Shown here piece after piece: positions 1 through 7,675 of a stretch of DNA of 32,888 nucleotides (its first letter is position 1; every line of letters begins with the position of its first letter). A program made the position numbers and the translations under genes. Under the pieces are notes generated by a model. The model saw only the letters and a program-made list of their open reading frames with translations. It had not been told where the DNA came from and ran no database searches. The DNA comes from Myxococcales bacterium. Its GTDB lineage: Bacteria > Myxococcota > Myxococcia > Myxococcales > Myxococcaceae. Location of the stretch: assembly GCA_016191815.1 (NCBI GenBank), contig JACPVI010000017.1:1-32888 (forward strand), written 5' to 3'.

Positions 1-321
1 AGGCGCTGCAACTCGCGGCACCAGCTCGAAATCCACCATCTGAGGCCGTTTGCGCATGCTGGGGAGGCGACGCCTGACAACCTCATGCTGGCTTGCAAGC
101 GCCACAACTCTCACTGCGCGCGCCTGGACTTCGGGGAGGAGCACATGGCGCAGTTTCAGAAAACTGGATGGAGCCAGGAGGCGGGGAAAGGCCCGGCAGC
201 GCGGCGAAGCGGACGGCGGGCGGTTGAAGGGCGCCGCCTCGGGGCGCTGTACGGCGGGGCGCTGCCGCCGGCTGGGGCGCTCGCGCGCGCAGATGGGCGG
301 TGGAGCTCCCAGCCGCTTTGA
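1..321 (+). CDS. HNH endonuclease, C-terminal fragment (5' end outside window)
   Basis: The reading frame is open from base 1 to the TGA at 319-321, so the gene starts before the window. The first ~50 residues read as the end of an HNH nuclease zinc-finger fold: a Cys, then an E-I-H-H motif, then P-D-N-L followed by a C-K-R-H-N motif, ending in F-G-E-E-H-M. HNH domains cut DNA with one metal ion held by these His and Asn residues. This layout (E-I-H-H, 15-20 residues, N-L-x-x-x-C-x-x-H-N) matches the small HNH proteins common in myxobacteria. After about residue 55 the frame runs into a basic, low-complexity Arg/Gly/Ala tail that does not look like a domain, so the functional protein may end differently or the 3' end may be degraded. 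The host protein (restriction enzyme, intein or stand-alone nuclease) cannot be told from this fragment. Confidence 0.7.
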   Translation, partial: RRCNSRHQLEIHHLRPFAHAGEATPDNLMLACKRHNSHCARLDFGEEHMAQFQKTGWSQEAGKGPAARRSGRRAVEGRRLGALYGGALPPAGALARADGRWSSQPL

Positions 322-519
322 CACTACCGCGTCAGATCCCGGACCGAGCACCGGGCGCATGTCGGTAGACCTTCGCGCCCAGGCCGGCGCCGCGTGGAGC
401 GCCACATCGCCGGCGGCGCCACGGGTGCGCGGAGGAGCCACGGTCCCCGCGCTACCTGCGCATTCGCCCGATGCGCGAGGGTGATCAGCATGAGAACCAC
501 ACCCCTTTGGCCGCCTGGC

Positions 520-550
520 TTGCCTACCCTGGGCGACTTGGGGGTATATG
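520..550 (+). promoter_or_regulatory. possible promoter of the Cys-rich lipoprotein gene
   Basis: TTGCCT (520-525) and TATATG (545-550) resemble -35 and -10 boxes, but the 19-nt spacing is wide. The downstream gene starts at 601 with its own Shine-Dalgarno site. The rest of 322-519 shows no gene or clear structure. Weak call. Confidence 0.25.
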
Positions 551-600
551 CCTCGGCCGCGAGCTTCAAGCCGGGGCGCCCTGGCGACGGAGGTATGTCG

Positions 601-1812
601 ATGCGAGCTGGACTCCCTAGTTTCCTCTTGGCGCTTTTGGCCTCGCTGTGGGCAGCCGGCTGCGGCCCCACCTCGCGATGCGGACCCGGAAACTGCTTCG
701 GGTGCTGCACTGCGCAGGGAGAGTGCGTGGCCGGCACCGCCGAGGCCGCGTGCGGGAGCGGGGGAAATTCCTGCATGCTGTGCGCTCCGGGCTTCGCCTG
801 CGACGGGAAGCTCAACTTCACCTGTTCCCCGGTGAACCAGGGAGGTCCTGGCCCAACGCCGGACGCCGGCTTCGTTCCCACCGCGGGAGTGGCCTTGGCG
901 GTCATCTCCGCCAAGCAGGTGAGCCAGCTCGGGTCTTCCACTGCGGGGAGCAGCAACGTCCTCGTTCCGGTCGAGGTGAGGCTGGGAAACGGCGAGAGCC
1001 AGTCGCTCTCCCTCGCGGCGCCGCTCTTCACCTTCCGCACCACCGCGGGCCTGGACTATCCCGGCTCCCAGGCAATCACCCTGCAGGCGGCGGGGTCGTG
1101 CCCCGCGGACGCGCTCCTCGCCCCCAAGGCGGAGGTCCGCTGCACCGTGGCCTTCGACGTCCCCAGCGCCGCGGAGGCCAAGCAACTTCTCTACCGGACT
1201 CCGGACGGCGGCTCGGCGAGCGCGCCCCTCTCGGTGCCGCCCTGCACCCGCTGCAGCGGCGTCTGCGTGGACCTGAAGACGGACCCCAACAACTGCGGCA
1301 CTTGCGGCACGGTGGTGCAGACGTGCGTGGGTGGGAAGCCCCTCTGCCCATCCGGCTACACCTGGTGCAGCGGCCTCTGCGCGGACCTCATCACCGATCC
1401 CAATCACTGCGGCGCGTGCGGCCGCTCCGTCGGCTCCAGCCAGGTTTGCAAGAACGGCCAGATCGCCTGCCAAAGCTCGTACTACACTCCATGCGGGAGC
1501 GAGTGCGTGGATCTCAAGCGGGACGAGCAGCACTGCGGTGCTTGCGGCAAGGTGTGCGGCGCTGGGCAGCAGTGCGACGACGGGCAGTGCCTCCTAGAGA
1601 AGACCAGCACCTCCAGCACCACCACGTGCGGAGCGGTCTGCTCGCCGCAAGCCTGCGCGAAGGCCTACGCGGTCTACTACAACGTCAGCAGCTGCCAGTT
1701 GCACGAGATGATCAGCTGCAGCCAGACCCCGCCACCCACCAGCACCTTCTCCGGGAGCAGTTGCGGCACCTCGATGCCGTACCGATCGCTCCGCTGCCTG
1801 TGCTTGCCCTGA
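601..1812 (+). CDS. Cys-rich lipoprotein with Stig1-like repeats
   Basis: This is a 403-residue predicted exported lipoprotein of unknown function. The ATG at 601 is preceded by GGAGG (589-593) with 7 nt spacing; an in-frame ATG at 595 is too close to it. Residues 1-20 form a signal peptide ending in W-A-A-G before Cys21, a plausible lipobox. Residues 22-75 hold a first Cys-rich block. A Cys-poor stretch of ~150 residues follows, which may be a beta-sandwich. Then come three repeats of the type C-x3-C-x-D-L-x2-D-x2-x-C-G-x-C-G, around residues 215-330, which resemble the Stig1 domain first named in plants and often found in myxobacterial lipoproteins. A last Cys/Ser/Thr-rich segment ends the protein. 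The many paired Cys suggest a disulphide-stabilised surface protein. It converges on the TRAP permease gene, whose stop lies 2 nt away. Confidence 0.75.
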   Translation: MRAGLPSFLLALLASLWAAGCGPTSRCGPGNCFGCCTAQGECVAGTAEAACGSGGNSCMLCAPGFACDGKLNFTCSPVNQGGPGPTPDAGFVPTAGVALAVISAKQVSQLGSSTAGSSNVLVPVEVRLGNGESQSLSLAAPLFTFRTTAGLDYPGSQAITLQAAGSCPADALLAPKAEVRCTVAFDVPSAAEAKQLLYRTPDGGSASAPLSVPPCTRCSGVCVDLKTDPNNCGTCGTVVQTCVGGKPLCPSGYTWCSGLCADLITDPNHCGACGRSVGSSQVCKNGQIACQSSYYTPCGSECVDLKRDEQHCGACGKVCGAGQQCDDGQCLLEKTSTSSTTTCGAVCSPQACAKAYAVYYNVSSCQLHEMISCSQTPPPTSTFSGSSCGTSMPYRSLRCLCLP

Positions 1813-1813
1813 A

Positions 1814-4270
1814 TCAGGGAGCTGTCTGCGCGTTCTCCTTCGCCTCGCGCCGGCGGCGGGCCTCTTCCATCATCTGCTGGAGCGACATCACTTTTCCTCC
1901 CCCCGGTCCCGCGCCGGCGTCGGCCTCTCCGCTCGCCTCGCGCTTCTTCCGCGCCTCCCCCATCATCTCCTGCATCGAGAGCACCTTGCCGGGTTTCTCC
2001 TTGGGCTCCTCGGGAGAGGGCTCGGCCTTCTTCGGCGCAGGCCCGGAGGGGAAGGCGGCCCACACGGGGGCCTTTCGCAAGAAGAGGTTGACCGGCCCCA
2101 GAGACATGGTGGGGACGTAGGCGAGCACCAGCAGCCCTGTCGCGAGGATGCCGATGTACGGCAGCGCTCCGCGGATGACGGTGCCCAGCGGCTTCTGGAA
2201 CACCGTGGAGGCGACGAACAGGTTCATCCCCACCGGCGGGGTGAGGTAGCCGATCTCCAGGTTCACGATGAAGACGATTCCCACGTGCACCAGGTCCAGC
2301 CCGAGCGCGTAGGCGATGGGCACCAGGAGCGGCCCGAGGATGAGCAGGGCCGAGATGGAGTCCATCAGGCAGCCCACCAGCAACAAGAGCAGGTTGACCG
2401 CCAGCACGAACTGCACCGGAGTCATCCGCTTGGAGGCGATCCACGCCGCCGCCTCGTCGGGCACCCGCTGCTCGACCAGGAAATCGTTCAGCCCGAAGGA
2501 GAGGGCCATGATCATCAAGAGGGCGCCCATCGCCACTCCGCTCTCCCTGAGCGTGCGGAACAGCTCGGCCAGCTTGAGTTGCCGGTGGACGAGCAGCTCC
2601 ACCACCAAGGCGTAGGCGACCGAGACCGCGGCGGCTTCGGTGGGGGTGAACAGCCCCGAGTAGATGCCGCCCATGATCACCGCCGGCAGCCCCAGGGCCC
2701 AGAAGCCCTCGCGGAAGGCGCCCCAGGCCTCCCGCGGCGAGAACGGGGTGGTGGGGCGCTTCTCCTTCACTCCGGTCCACACCGCGTGGACGGCCATCAG
2801 CGCCGCCAGGAAGAATCCCGGCACCACCCCGGCGAGGAACATCTCCCCCACGTCCACCGGAGAGGTGTTGGACGCCACCAGGGCGTACACCAGCATCGGG
2901 ATGGACGGGGGAATGACGATCCCCAATGAGCCGGCGGCGGTGAGCAGCCCCAGGGAAAACTTCTCCCGGTAGCCCTCCTTGAGGAGCGCGGGCAGCATCA
3001 GGCTCCCGATGGCGATCACCGTCACCGGCGAGCTGCCGCTGATCGCCGCAAAGAAGACGCAGGCGAAGATGGTGGCCACCGCCAGCCCACCGGGGAGCCA
3101 CCCCACCAGCGCGCGGGCGAGGGCGATCAGCCGGGCGGCGATGCTGCCGGCGGACATGATCGCCCCCGAGACCACGAAGAAGGGGATGGCCAAGAGCACG
3201 TTCTTGGTCGACAGATTGGCGATCTTCACGACGAAGACCTGGTAGCTGTCGAAGGTGTCGTAGCCCTCGGCGACCAAAAGGAAGCACAAGGTCGCCACCA
3301 TCCCCAGCACCACGAACAGGGGCGCGCCCAGCACCACCAGCGCGATCAGCGCGGCGAGGATGGAGAGCACCGCCACTGTGCCTCCTGCCTCCGGCCCCAA
3401 GAAGGCGAACCGCCAGAGCAGCACCACCGCGATGAGAAGGAGCAGCGGCGTGGCCAGGCGAGAGGCGATGGCGGTGGGCCTCGCTCTCTCCCCGGCGGGA
3501 GGAGCCGCGGCGGCGGGGGACTCGCCCCCCTCCGGCGGTGCCTCTCCATGCGCCCGGAGGTAGGCGGCGGCGAAAAAGCGCAGCGTCATCGTTCCAAGCG
3601 CCAGCGGGAGGATGGCGAACGCGAGGAACTTCGGAATCGGCAGCCCCTCGAAAGCGCCCCCTGCGCCCTCGGTCTCTTGCCAGACGCCGTAGTGGTACCG
3701 GCAGAAAGAGAAGGCCAGCACCGCGAGGGCCAAGGAGAAGCCGGCGCCGAAGAGGTTGGCGGCGGTGCCCACCCAGTGCTTGGCGGCGCCCTTGAAGAGT
3801 CGCTCCGCCGCGTCCACCTTGAGGTGCTTCCCCTCGGCGGTGGCGATGCTCGCTCCAAGGAAGCCGACCCAGATGGTGAGCACCAGGGCGAAGGTCTGCG
3901 CCCAGATGACTCCCGCCGGGACCAGCCAGACGAATGCCGCCGCGGCGAGGGCCACTCCCGCGAGCAACAGCGCCGCCAGTCCCGCTGCCTTGCGGTGAGG
4001 CATCGCGCTCTTGGTGGCGGTCCGCACTGCGGCCCAGCACAGGCCCCACCCGGCCAGCCCCACCGCGAGGAGCTTGAGCGGCGTCTGCCAGGCCCGATCC
4101 GCGGAAACGCGGTGGAAGACGTCCGCGAACACCACCGCGGACATCACCAGAAAGCCCGCCACCACCCCGGCCCGCTCGAGCTTGAGCCAGGCTTTATCCA
4201 GCCGCCTCAGCCCCCCGCGCCAGGAGGAGGCCCGTGGCGCCGGCTCCGGCGGGTCGGTCGGGCTCACCAC
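1814..4270 (-). CDS. TRAP transporter fused DctQ-DctM permease
   Basis: TRAP transporters import organic acids and related solutes, driven by an ion gradient. This 818-residue protein joins the small (DctQ) and large (DctM) membrane subunits. Residues ~25-250 hold the DctQ-type helices, with the F-A-D-V-F-H-R motif near residue 50. A Pro/Ala-rich linker follows at ~240-265, then a DctM domain with about 12 helices (~270-700) including P-P-S-I-P-M and T-P-P-V-G-M-N, typical of the family. The start is GTG at 4270, 3 nt after the stop of the solute-binding protein gene, so translation is probably coupled. An unusual charged cytoplasmic tail (~720-818) carries the same 19-residue amphipathic segment twice (761-779 and 792-810). 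Such a tail is not part of the usual DctM domain. The substrate is unknown. Confidence 0.93.
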   Translation of the reverse strand: MVSPTDPPEPAPRASSWRGGLRRLDKAWLKLERAGVVAGFLVMSAVVFADVFHRVSADRAWQTPLKLLAVGLAGWGLCWAAVRTATKSAMPHRKAAGLAALLLAGVALAAAAFVWLVPAGVIWAQTFALVLTIWVGFLGASIATAEGKHLKVDAAERLFKGAAKHWVGTAANLFGAGFSLALAVLAFSFCRYHYGVWQETEGAGGAFEGLPIPKFLAFAILPLALGTMTLRFFAAAYLRAHGEAPPEGGESPAAAAPPAGERARPTAIASRLATPLLLLIAVVLLWRFAFLGPEAGGTVAVLSILAALIALVVLGAPLFVVLGMVATLCFLLVAEGYDTFDSYQVFVVKIANLSTKNVLLAIPFFVVSGAIMSAGSIAARLIALARALVGWLPGGLAVATIFACVFFAAISGSSPVTVIAIGSLMLPALLKEGYREKFSLGLLTAAGSLGIVIPPSIPMLVYALVASNTSPVDVGEMFLAGVVPGFFLAALMAVHAVWTGVKEKRPTTPFSPREAWGAFREGFWALGLPAVIMGGIYSGLFTPTEAAAVSVAYALVVELLVHRQLKLAELFRTLRESGVAMGALLMIMALSFGLNDFLVEQRVPDEAAAWIASKRMTPVQFVLAVNLLLLLVGCLMDSISALLILGPLLVPIAYALGLDLVHVGIVFIVNLEIGYLTPPVGMNLFVASTVFQKPLGTVIRGALPYIGILATGLLVLAYVPTMSLGPVNLFLRKAPVWAAFPSGPAPKKAEPSPEEPKEKPGKVLSMQEMMGEARKKREASGEADAGAGPGGGKVMSLQQMMEEARRRREAKENAQTAP
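1841..1990 (-). repeat. duplicated 19-residue helical segment in the TRAP permease tail
   Basis: The two copies start at residues 761 and 792, 31 residues apart. They share the pattern G-K-V-[LM]-S-[ML]-Q-[EQ]-M-M-x-E-A-R-[KR]-[KR]-R-E-A and are joined by a Gly/Ala/Asp linker. Conserved positions keep a hydrophobic face (V, M/L, M-M) and a basic C-terminal face. Confidence 0.85.
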
Positions 4271-4273
4271 GGT

Positions 4274-5281
4274 CTAGGGATTCCTCTTCCGGTACTCGGC
4301 GAGGGCGGCCTTGGCCCTCTTGAGCATCGGCGCGGCGGACTTGCCCTTGCCCTGGATCCACTTGTCGTGGCCCGGCTCGGTCAGCTTGGCGAAGGCGGCC
4401 TTGTCCTCGGGGGTGAGGGTGTGGACGGCGATGCCGGCGTTCTTGAAGTTCTCGATGAGCAGGGGCGCCAGCTCGCGCACGCCGGCCCGGCCGGTGGCGG
4501 CCTCCTGCTTGGCGTCGGCGGAGAGCAGCTTCTGGTCCTCCGGCGAGAGGCTGTCGAACCAGGCCTTGTTCGCCACCACGATGCCCGGCTGGTAGATGGC
4601 CTCGGTGAGGCTGTAGTGCTTGATGCCCTGGTGCCAGGAGGCGGCGAAGGTGAAGAGGGGGGTGTTGTCGAAGCCGTCCACCACCTTGGTCTGCAACGAG
4701 GAGAGCACCTCGGTCACCGCGATGGGCACCGGGGAGGCCCCGAGCGCCCGGTACATCTCGATGTGCACCTCGCTCTCCTGGGAGCGCATCTTCTTGCCCT
4801 TCATCGCCTCGGGCGTCTTCACCGGGCCAAAGGCGGTGCCGAAGGAGCGGTAGCCGTTCTCCGCCCAGAAAAGGACGGTGAAGCCGCGCGCGGCGAGCAC
4901 CTTCTTCATGTCCTCGAAGAGGACCTCGTCGATGACGTAGTCCGCCTCCTTCTCGCTGCGGAAGAGGTAGGGGAGCTCGAAGAGCGCCAGCTCGGGCACC
5001 ATGGTGGCGAGCGCTCCGGTGGAGCCGCCCCAGATTTGAATCGCCCCGCGCTTGGTCTCGCTGGCCGTGACGTTCTCGTCTCCCAGGGCGCCGCCCAGGT
5101 AGGGCTTCACCTTGATTCTGCCCTCGGAGCCCTTCTCCACCTTGTTCTTGTAGGCCCGCAGCTGCTCGGCCCAGGGCGTGCCGTCGGGGGCGACGGTGGC
5201 GATCTTGGCGACCGTCTCTCCGGCCTTGGCTGCCGGGGCGGTGGCGAGCAGGACGAGGGCGGCGAGCGTGTGGGGTTTCAT
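4274..5281 (-). CDS. TRAP transporter solute-binding protein (DctP family)
   Basis: This 335-residue periplasmic protein binds the solute and delivers it to the fused permease encoded just downstream. The ATG at 5281 gives a clean signal peptide (K near the N-terminus, hydrophobic core, cleavage after A-K-A-G near residue 20). The mature part follows the DctP pattern: A-T-V-A-P-D-G-T-P-W near the start, a G-A-I-Q-I-W segment, F-E-L-P-Y-L-F, and the central motif with the conserved Arg (K-K-M-R-S-Q-E, about residue 165) that in known DctP proteins contacts the substrate carboxylate. V-D-G-F-D-N-T-P follows. The start is divergent from the TatT-type gene, 127 bp away. The ligand is not predictable from sequence alone; the pairing with a TatT protein suggests a hydrophobic or lipid-like ligand is possible. 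Confidence 0.93.
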   Translation of the reverse strand: MKPHTLAALVLLATAPAAKAGETVAKIATVAPDGTPWAEQLRAYKNKVEKGSEGRIKVKPYLGGALGDENVTASETKRGAIQIWGGSTGALATMVPELALFELPYLFRSEKEADYVIDEVLFEDMKKVLAARGFTVLFWAENGYRSFGTAFGPVKTPEAMKGKKMRSQESEVHIEMYRALGASPVPIAVTEVLSSLQTKVVDGFDNTPLFTFAASWHQGIKHYSLTEAIYQPGIVVANKAWFDSLSPEDQKLLSADAKQEAATGRAGVRELAPLLIENFKNAGIAVHTLTPEDKAAFAKLTEPGHDKWIQGKGKSAAPMLKRAKAALAEYRKRNP

Positions 5282-5333
5282 GCTTCGAGCCTACGAGAGC
5301 TTCAGCGGGGCTCCTATAGGAAGTTGCACCGCG

Positions 5334-5362
5334 TTGCCCGGGCCCAAGAAGAGCCCTATAAG
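5334..5362 (+). promoter_or_regulatory. promoter of the TatT-type lipoprotein gene
   Basis: TTGCCC (5334-5339) and TATAAG (5357-5362) are separated by 17 nt, a good housekeeping-type match in otherwise GC-rich DNA. Transcription would start near 5369, giving a leader of about 40 nt before the ATG at 5409. No equally good match was found for the opposite TRAP genes. Confidence 0.45.
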
Positions 5363-5408
5363 GCGCGCCTCAACCAAGGGCCGAGCGGCCCGCCTTCCGG
5401 GGAGTCGG

Positions 5409-6296
5409 ATGAAGCGCAACGCGTGGACGATCGGACTCGTGGTGCTGTCCTTGGGGTGCAGCGCGGGGCGCAAGGCCCAGTGGGAGGCCGCTCCCGAAGG
5501 AAAGCCGGAGGCCTCCGCCACCTCCGCGGCGGACTTCCTCTCACAGGGCGACGAGGCCTGGAATAAGCGCGACGAGAAGCCCTCCTTGGAGGCCGCCATC
5601 GCCGCCTGGGAGAAGGCGGCGGTCCAGAATCCCTCCGGCGCCCCCCTTTGGGCCAAGCTCTCCCACGGCTACTACTTCCTCGCCGACGCGCACCTCCGAA
5701 AGCTGGGCACTCAGTCGGAGGAATACCTCTCCACCTTCGAGAAGGGAGTGGCCGCCGGCGAGCACTCGCTGGCCGCGGGCAACCCCAAGTTCAAAGAGCA
5801 CGTGCTCGCCGGAGGCAGCGTGGAGCAGGGCGCCAAGCTGCTCGAGGCCCCGGACATCGAGGCCGCCTATTGGTACGCCTCCAGCCTTGGCAAGTGGAGC
5901 CGCGCCAAGGGCTTTGCCACCACTTTGGGCAACAAGGACAAGATCAAGGCAGTGATGTCCCGGGTCTTGGAGCTGGATCCGGACTTCTTCCACGGCGCCC
6001 CGCACCGCTACTTCGGCGCTTTCTACGCGGTGGCGCCGGGCTTCGCCGGCGGCGACATGAACAAGAGCAAGGAGCACTTCGAGAAGAGCCTGGAGATTGC
6101 CCCCGGCTACATCGGCACCAAGGTGTTGATGGCTGACGTCTACGCGGTGAAGAAGCAGGACCGAGCGCTGTTCGACAAGCTCTTGGACGAGGCCCTGGCC
6201 GTGCCGGATGACGTCATCCCCGGGTTCGAGCCGGAAACCCGAGTGGAGAAGGAGAAGGCCGCGGAGATGAAGGCCAAGGCCGGCGAGCTTTTCTGA
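5409..6296 (+). CDS. TRAP transporter T-component (TatT-type) TPR lipoprotein
   Basis: This 295-residue lipoprotein starts at ATG 5409 behind GGGGAG (5399-5404). The signal peptide ends at L-S-L-G before Cys17, so it is predicted to be lipid-anchored facing the periplasm. The body is all-helical with TPR-like repeats (for example A-I-A-A-W-E-K-A-A-x-x-N-P, and S-K-E-H-F-E-K-S-L-E-I-A-P-G-Y). It carries the family signature around L-x-x-D-P-D-F-F-x-G-A-P-H-R-Y-F-G-A, typical of TatT proteins, first characterised as Tp0956 of Treponema pallidum. In that family the TPR protein forms a complex with the DctP protein and may help deliver hydrophobic ligands. Here it stands divergently next to dctP and the fused permease, which supports a shared function. 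The acyltransferase gene follows after 3 nt. Confidence 0.88.
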   Translation: MKRNAWTIGLVVLSLGCSAGRKAQWEAAPEGKPEASATSAADFLSQGDEAWNKRDEKPSLEAAIAAWEKAAVQNPSGAPLWAKLSHGYYFLADAHLRKLGTQSEEYLSTFEKGVAAGEHSLAAGNPKFKEHVLAGGSVEQGAKLLEAPDIEAAYWYASSLGKWSRAKGFATTLGNKDKIKAVMSRVLELDPDFFHGAPHRYFGAFYAVAPGFAGGDMNKSKEHFEKSLEIAPGYIGTKVLMADVYAVKKQDRALFDKLLDEALAVPDDVIPGFEPETRVEKEKAAEMKAKAGELF

Positions 6297-6299
6297 CGG

Positions 6300-7016
6300 T
6301 TGGGGGTCGCCGTCACCATCCTCTTCTGGCTCGCCTTCGCGCTCACCGCGCCCATCGCCTGCCTCTTGAGCGCGCTGTTGTACGCGCTCACCGCGCCGTT
6401 CGACCCGACCCGCCGCGCGGTGCACGGCTTCATCTGCCGGTGGACCTTCCGCTACCTCAGGCTGTGGCCCGGCTGGAAGGTGGAGGTGCTCGGCCGGGAG
6501 CGGCTTCCCAAAGGCCCGGCGGTGCTGGTGTCCAATCACCAGTCGATGGCCGACATCGTGGCGGCGATGGGGCTGTTCCACCCGTTCAAGTTCGTCTCCA
6601 AGGCTTCGCTCTTCTCGCTCCCGGTGGTGGGCTGGTCGATGTCGCTCGCCGGCTACGTCCGGGTGGAGCGGGGGCGTCCCCACTCCATGCGGCGGATGCT
6701 CGACTCCTGCCGGCAGTGGCTAAAGAAGGGAGTGCCGGTGCTCCTCTTTCCCGAGGGCACCTACAGCGAAGGGAAGCTCCTCCCTTTCAAGCGCGGCGCC
6801 TTCCGGCTGGCGATCGAGGAGCAGTTGCCGCTGGTCCCGGTCCTCATCGAGGGAACGCGCGGCCTCATCGTGGGCGATGGCCCTTGGCTCAGGCCGAAGT
6901 GCCACATCCGGGTGAGCGTGATGCCTCCCATCCCTCCGGAGGCGCTCGGGACGGATGACGGGGCGCTCGCCGAGAGGGTGCGAGGGCTGTACGCCCGGGC
7001 GCTGGGGCAGGCGTAG
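6300..7016 (+). CDS. plsC: 1-acyl-sn-glycerol-3-phosphate acyltransferase (PlsC family)
   Basis: This 238-residue membrane enzyme transfers an acyl chain to lysophosphatidic acid, giving phosphatidic acid for phospholipid synthesis. Residues 1-35 form an N-terminal membrane segment. The catalytic H-x4-D motif is N-H-Q-S-M-A-D (around residue 80), the F-P-E-G-T-Y-S motif (around 150) binds the glycerol phosphate, and V-P-V-L-I-E-G-T (around 180) is the last family block. No ATG fits; TTG at 6300, 3 nt after the preceding stop, is the best start and implies coupling to the TatT gene. Linking a lipid acyltransferase to a TRAP T-component is suggestive of lipid-related uptake, but that is inference from position only. 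Confidence 0.9.
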   Translation: MGVAVTILFWLAFALTAPIACLLSALLYALTAPFDPTRRAVHGFICRWTFRYLRLWPGWKVEVLGRERLPKGPAVLVSNHQSMADIVAAMGLFHPFKFVSKASLFSLPVVGWSMSLAGYVRVERGRPHSMRRMLDSCRQWLKKGVPVLLFPEGTYSEGKLLPFKRGAFRLAIEEQLPLVPVLIEGTRGLIVGDGPWLRPKCHIRVSVMPPIPPEALGTDDGALAERVRGLYARALGQA

Positions 7017-7020
7017 CGCG

Positions 7021-7389
7021 CTACAACTCGAGCAGAGAGGTCGGCTCCAGCCGCTCGAATAGCTCGCCGTCGCCGGTGGCGAGTCTAAAGCCCCGAAGGC
7101 GCGCGTGGGCGACCAGGAGACGATCGAACGGGTCCCGCGTCCAGCTCAGCGCCAGCGCCTCGGTGAACCAGCGATCGGCCGGAGGGCTGTCCAGAAGCCA
7201 CCGGTCGTCGTCCGCCAACCCGCCGGGGAAGCCCCCGCGGAATCGCAAGCGCCCCACCTCCTGGAGAAGCTGCAGCTCCAGCAGCGTGGCGGGCGACAGG
7301 TACAGCCTTCCTGCCCATCGTGCGAGAGGCCTGCTGCGGGCATGCCCCAGCTCGAGCCAAAGCAGGGCGTTGGTGTCGAGCAGGATCAC
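7021..7389 (-). CDS. PIN-domain toxin (VapC-like)
   Basis: This 122-residue protein is a likely Mg-dependent ribonuclease toxin. PIN acidic residues are visible: Asp5 in L-L-D-T-N-A, Glu38 in T-L-L-E-L-Q, Asp86/Asp89 in R-D-P-F-D-R-L-L-V-A-H-A, and Asp107 in A-T-G-D. The D-P-F-D-R motif is typical of PIN toxins paired with Phd/YefM antitoxins. The start is GTG at 7389, which overlaps the antitoxin stop by 4 nt (GTGA). The frame is open further upstream, but that stretch lies on the antitoxin gene. It converges on plsC, with 4 nt between the stops. Confidence 0.9.
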   Translation of the reverse strand: MILLDTNALLWLELGHARSRPLARWAGRLYLSPATLLELQLLQEVGRLRFRGGFPGGLADDDRWLLDSPPADRWFTEALALSWTRDPFDRLLVAHARLRGFRLATGDGELFERLEPTSLLEL

Positions 7390-7631
7390 CGCCGCCGCGG
7401 CCTGAAGCGGAGTCCTTCGGCCCCAAGGCTCCAGGTCCAAGAGCCGGCTTCGACGGCCGGGTCGATGAGCTCCACTCGCGACCTGCGGCGGCGCACCAGC
7501 CTGGCGCGCTTCTCCGCCTGCAGCCTGAACCTCACTCCGCCGCGCTCGATGACGACGGCCTCTCCCTTCGCCGCAGCGTCGAGGAGGTCGGAGAGGTGCT
7601 GGCGAGCCTGCGAGGCCGTGTATCGTTTCAT
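7386..7631 (-). CDS. Phd/YefM-family antitoxin
   Basis: This 81-residue protein neutralises the PIN toxin and represses the operon. The N-terminal half is the Phd/YefM DNA-binding fold: a K-R-Y-T-A-S-Q-A-R-Q-H-L-S-D-L-L pattern and G-E-A-V-V-I-E-R-G-G, followed by a short basic stretch and a C-terminal toxin-binding tail. The start is ATG at 7631, next to a perfect palindrome at 7639-7650. The gene lies 44 nt after the GT39 stop on the same strand but has its own operator, so it is probably a separate unit. Confidence 0.88.
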   Translation of the reverse strand: MKRYTASQARQHLSDLLDAAAKGEAVVIERGGVRFRLQAEKRARLVRRRRSRVELIDPAVEAGSWTWSLGAEGLRFRPRRR

Positions 7632-7638
7632 CGACGTA

Positions 7639-7650
7639 CAATGTACATTG
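7639..7650. promoter_or_regulatory. palindromic operator of the Phd/PIN operon
   Basis: CAATGTACATTG is a perfect 12-bp palindrome whose centre is TGTACA, the hexamer core known from YefM-YoeB operators of E. coli. It ends 8 bp upstream of the antitoxin ATG. A second TACA copy, at 7637-7640, lies beside it. Binding by the encoded antitoxin is inferred. Confidence 0.6.
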
Positions 7651-7675
7651 ACCCAGCCGGCCCGGCAAAGCGCCT

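Noticed and set aside
324-1043. Long open frame on the minus strand across the Cys-rich lipoprotein gene
   Set aside because: It is a frame shadow of high-GC coding DNA; it has no domain or start signals.
2285-2929. Plus-strand frame inside the TRAP permease gene
   Set aside because: His/Gln/Arg-rich composition typical of an antisense shadow; the minus strand encodes a clear DctM.
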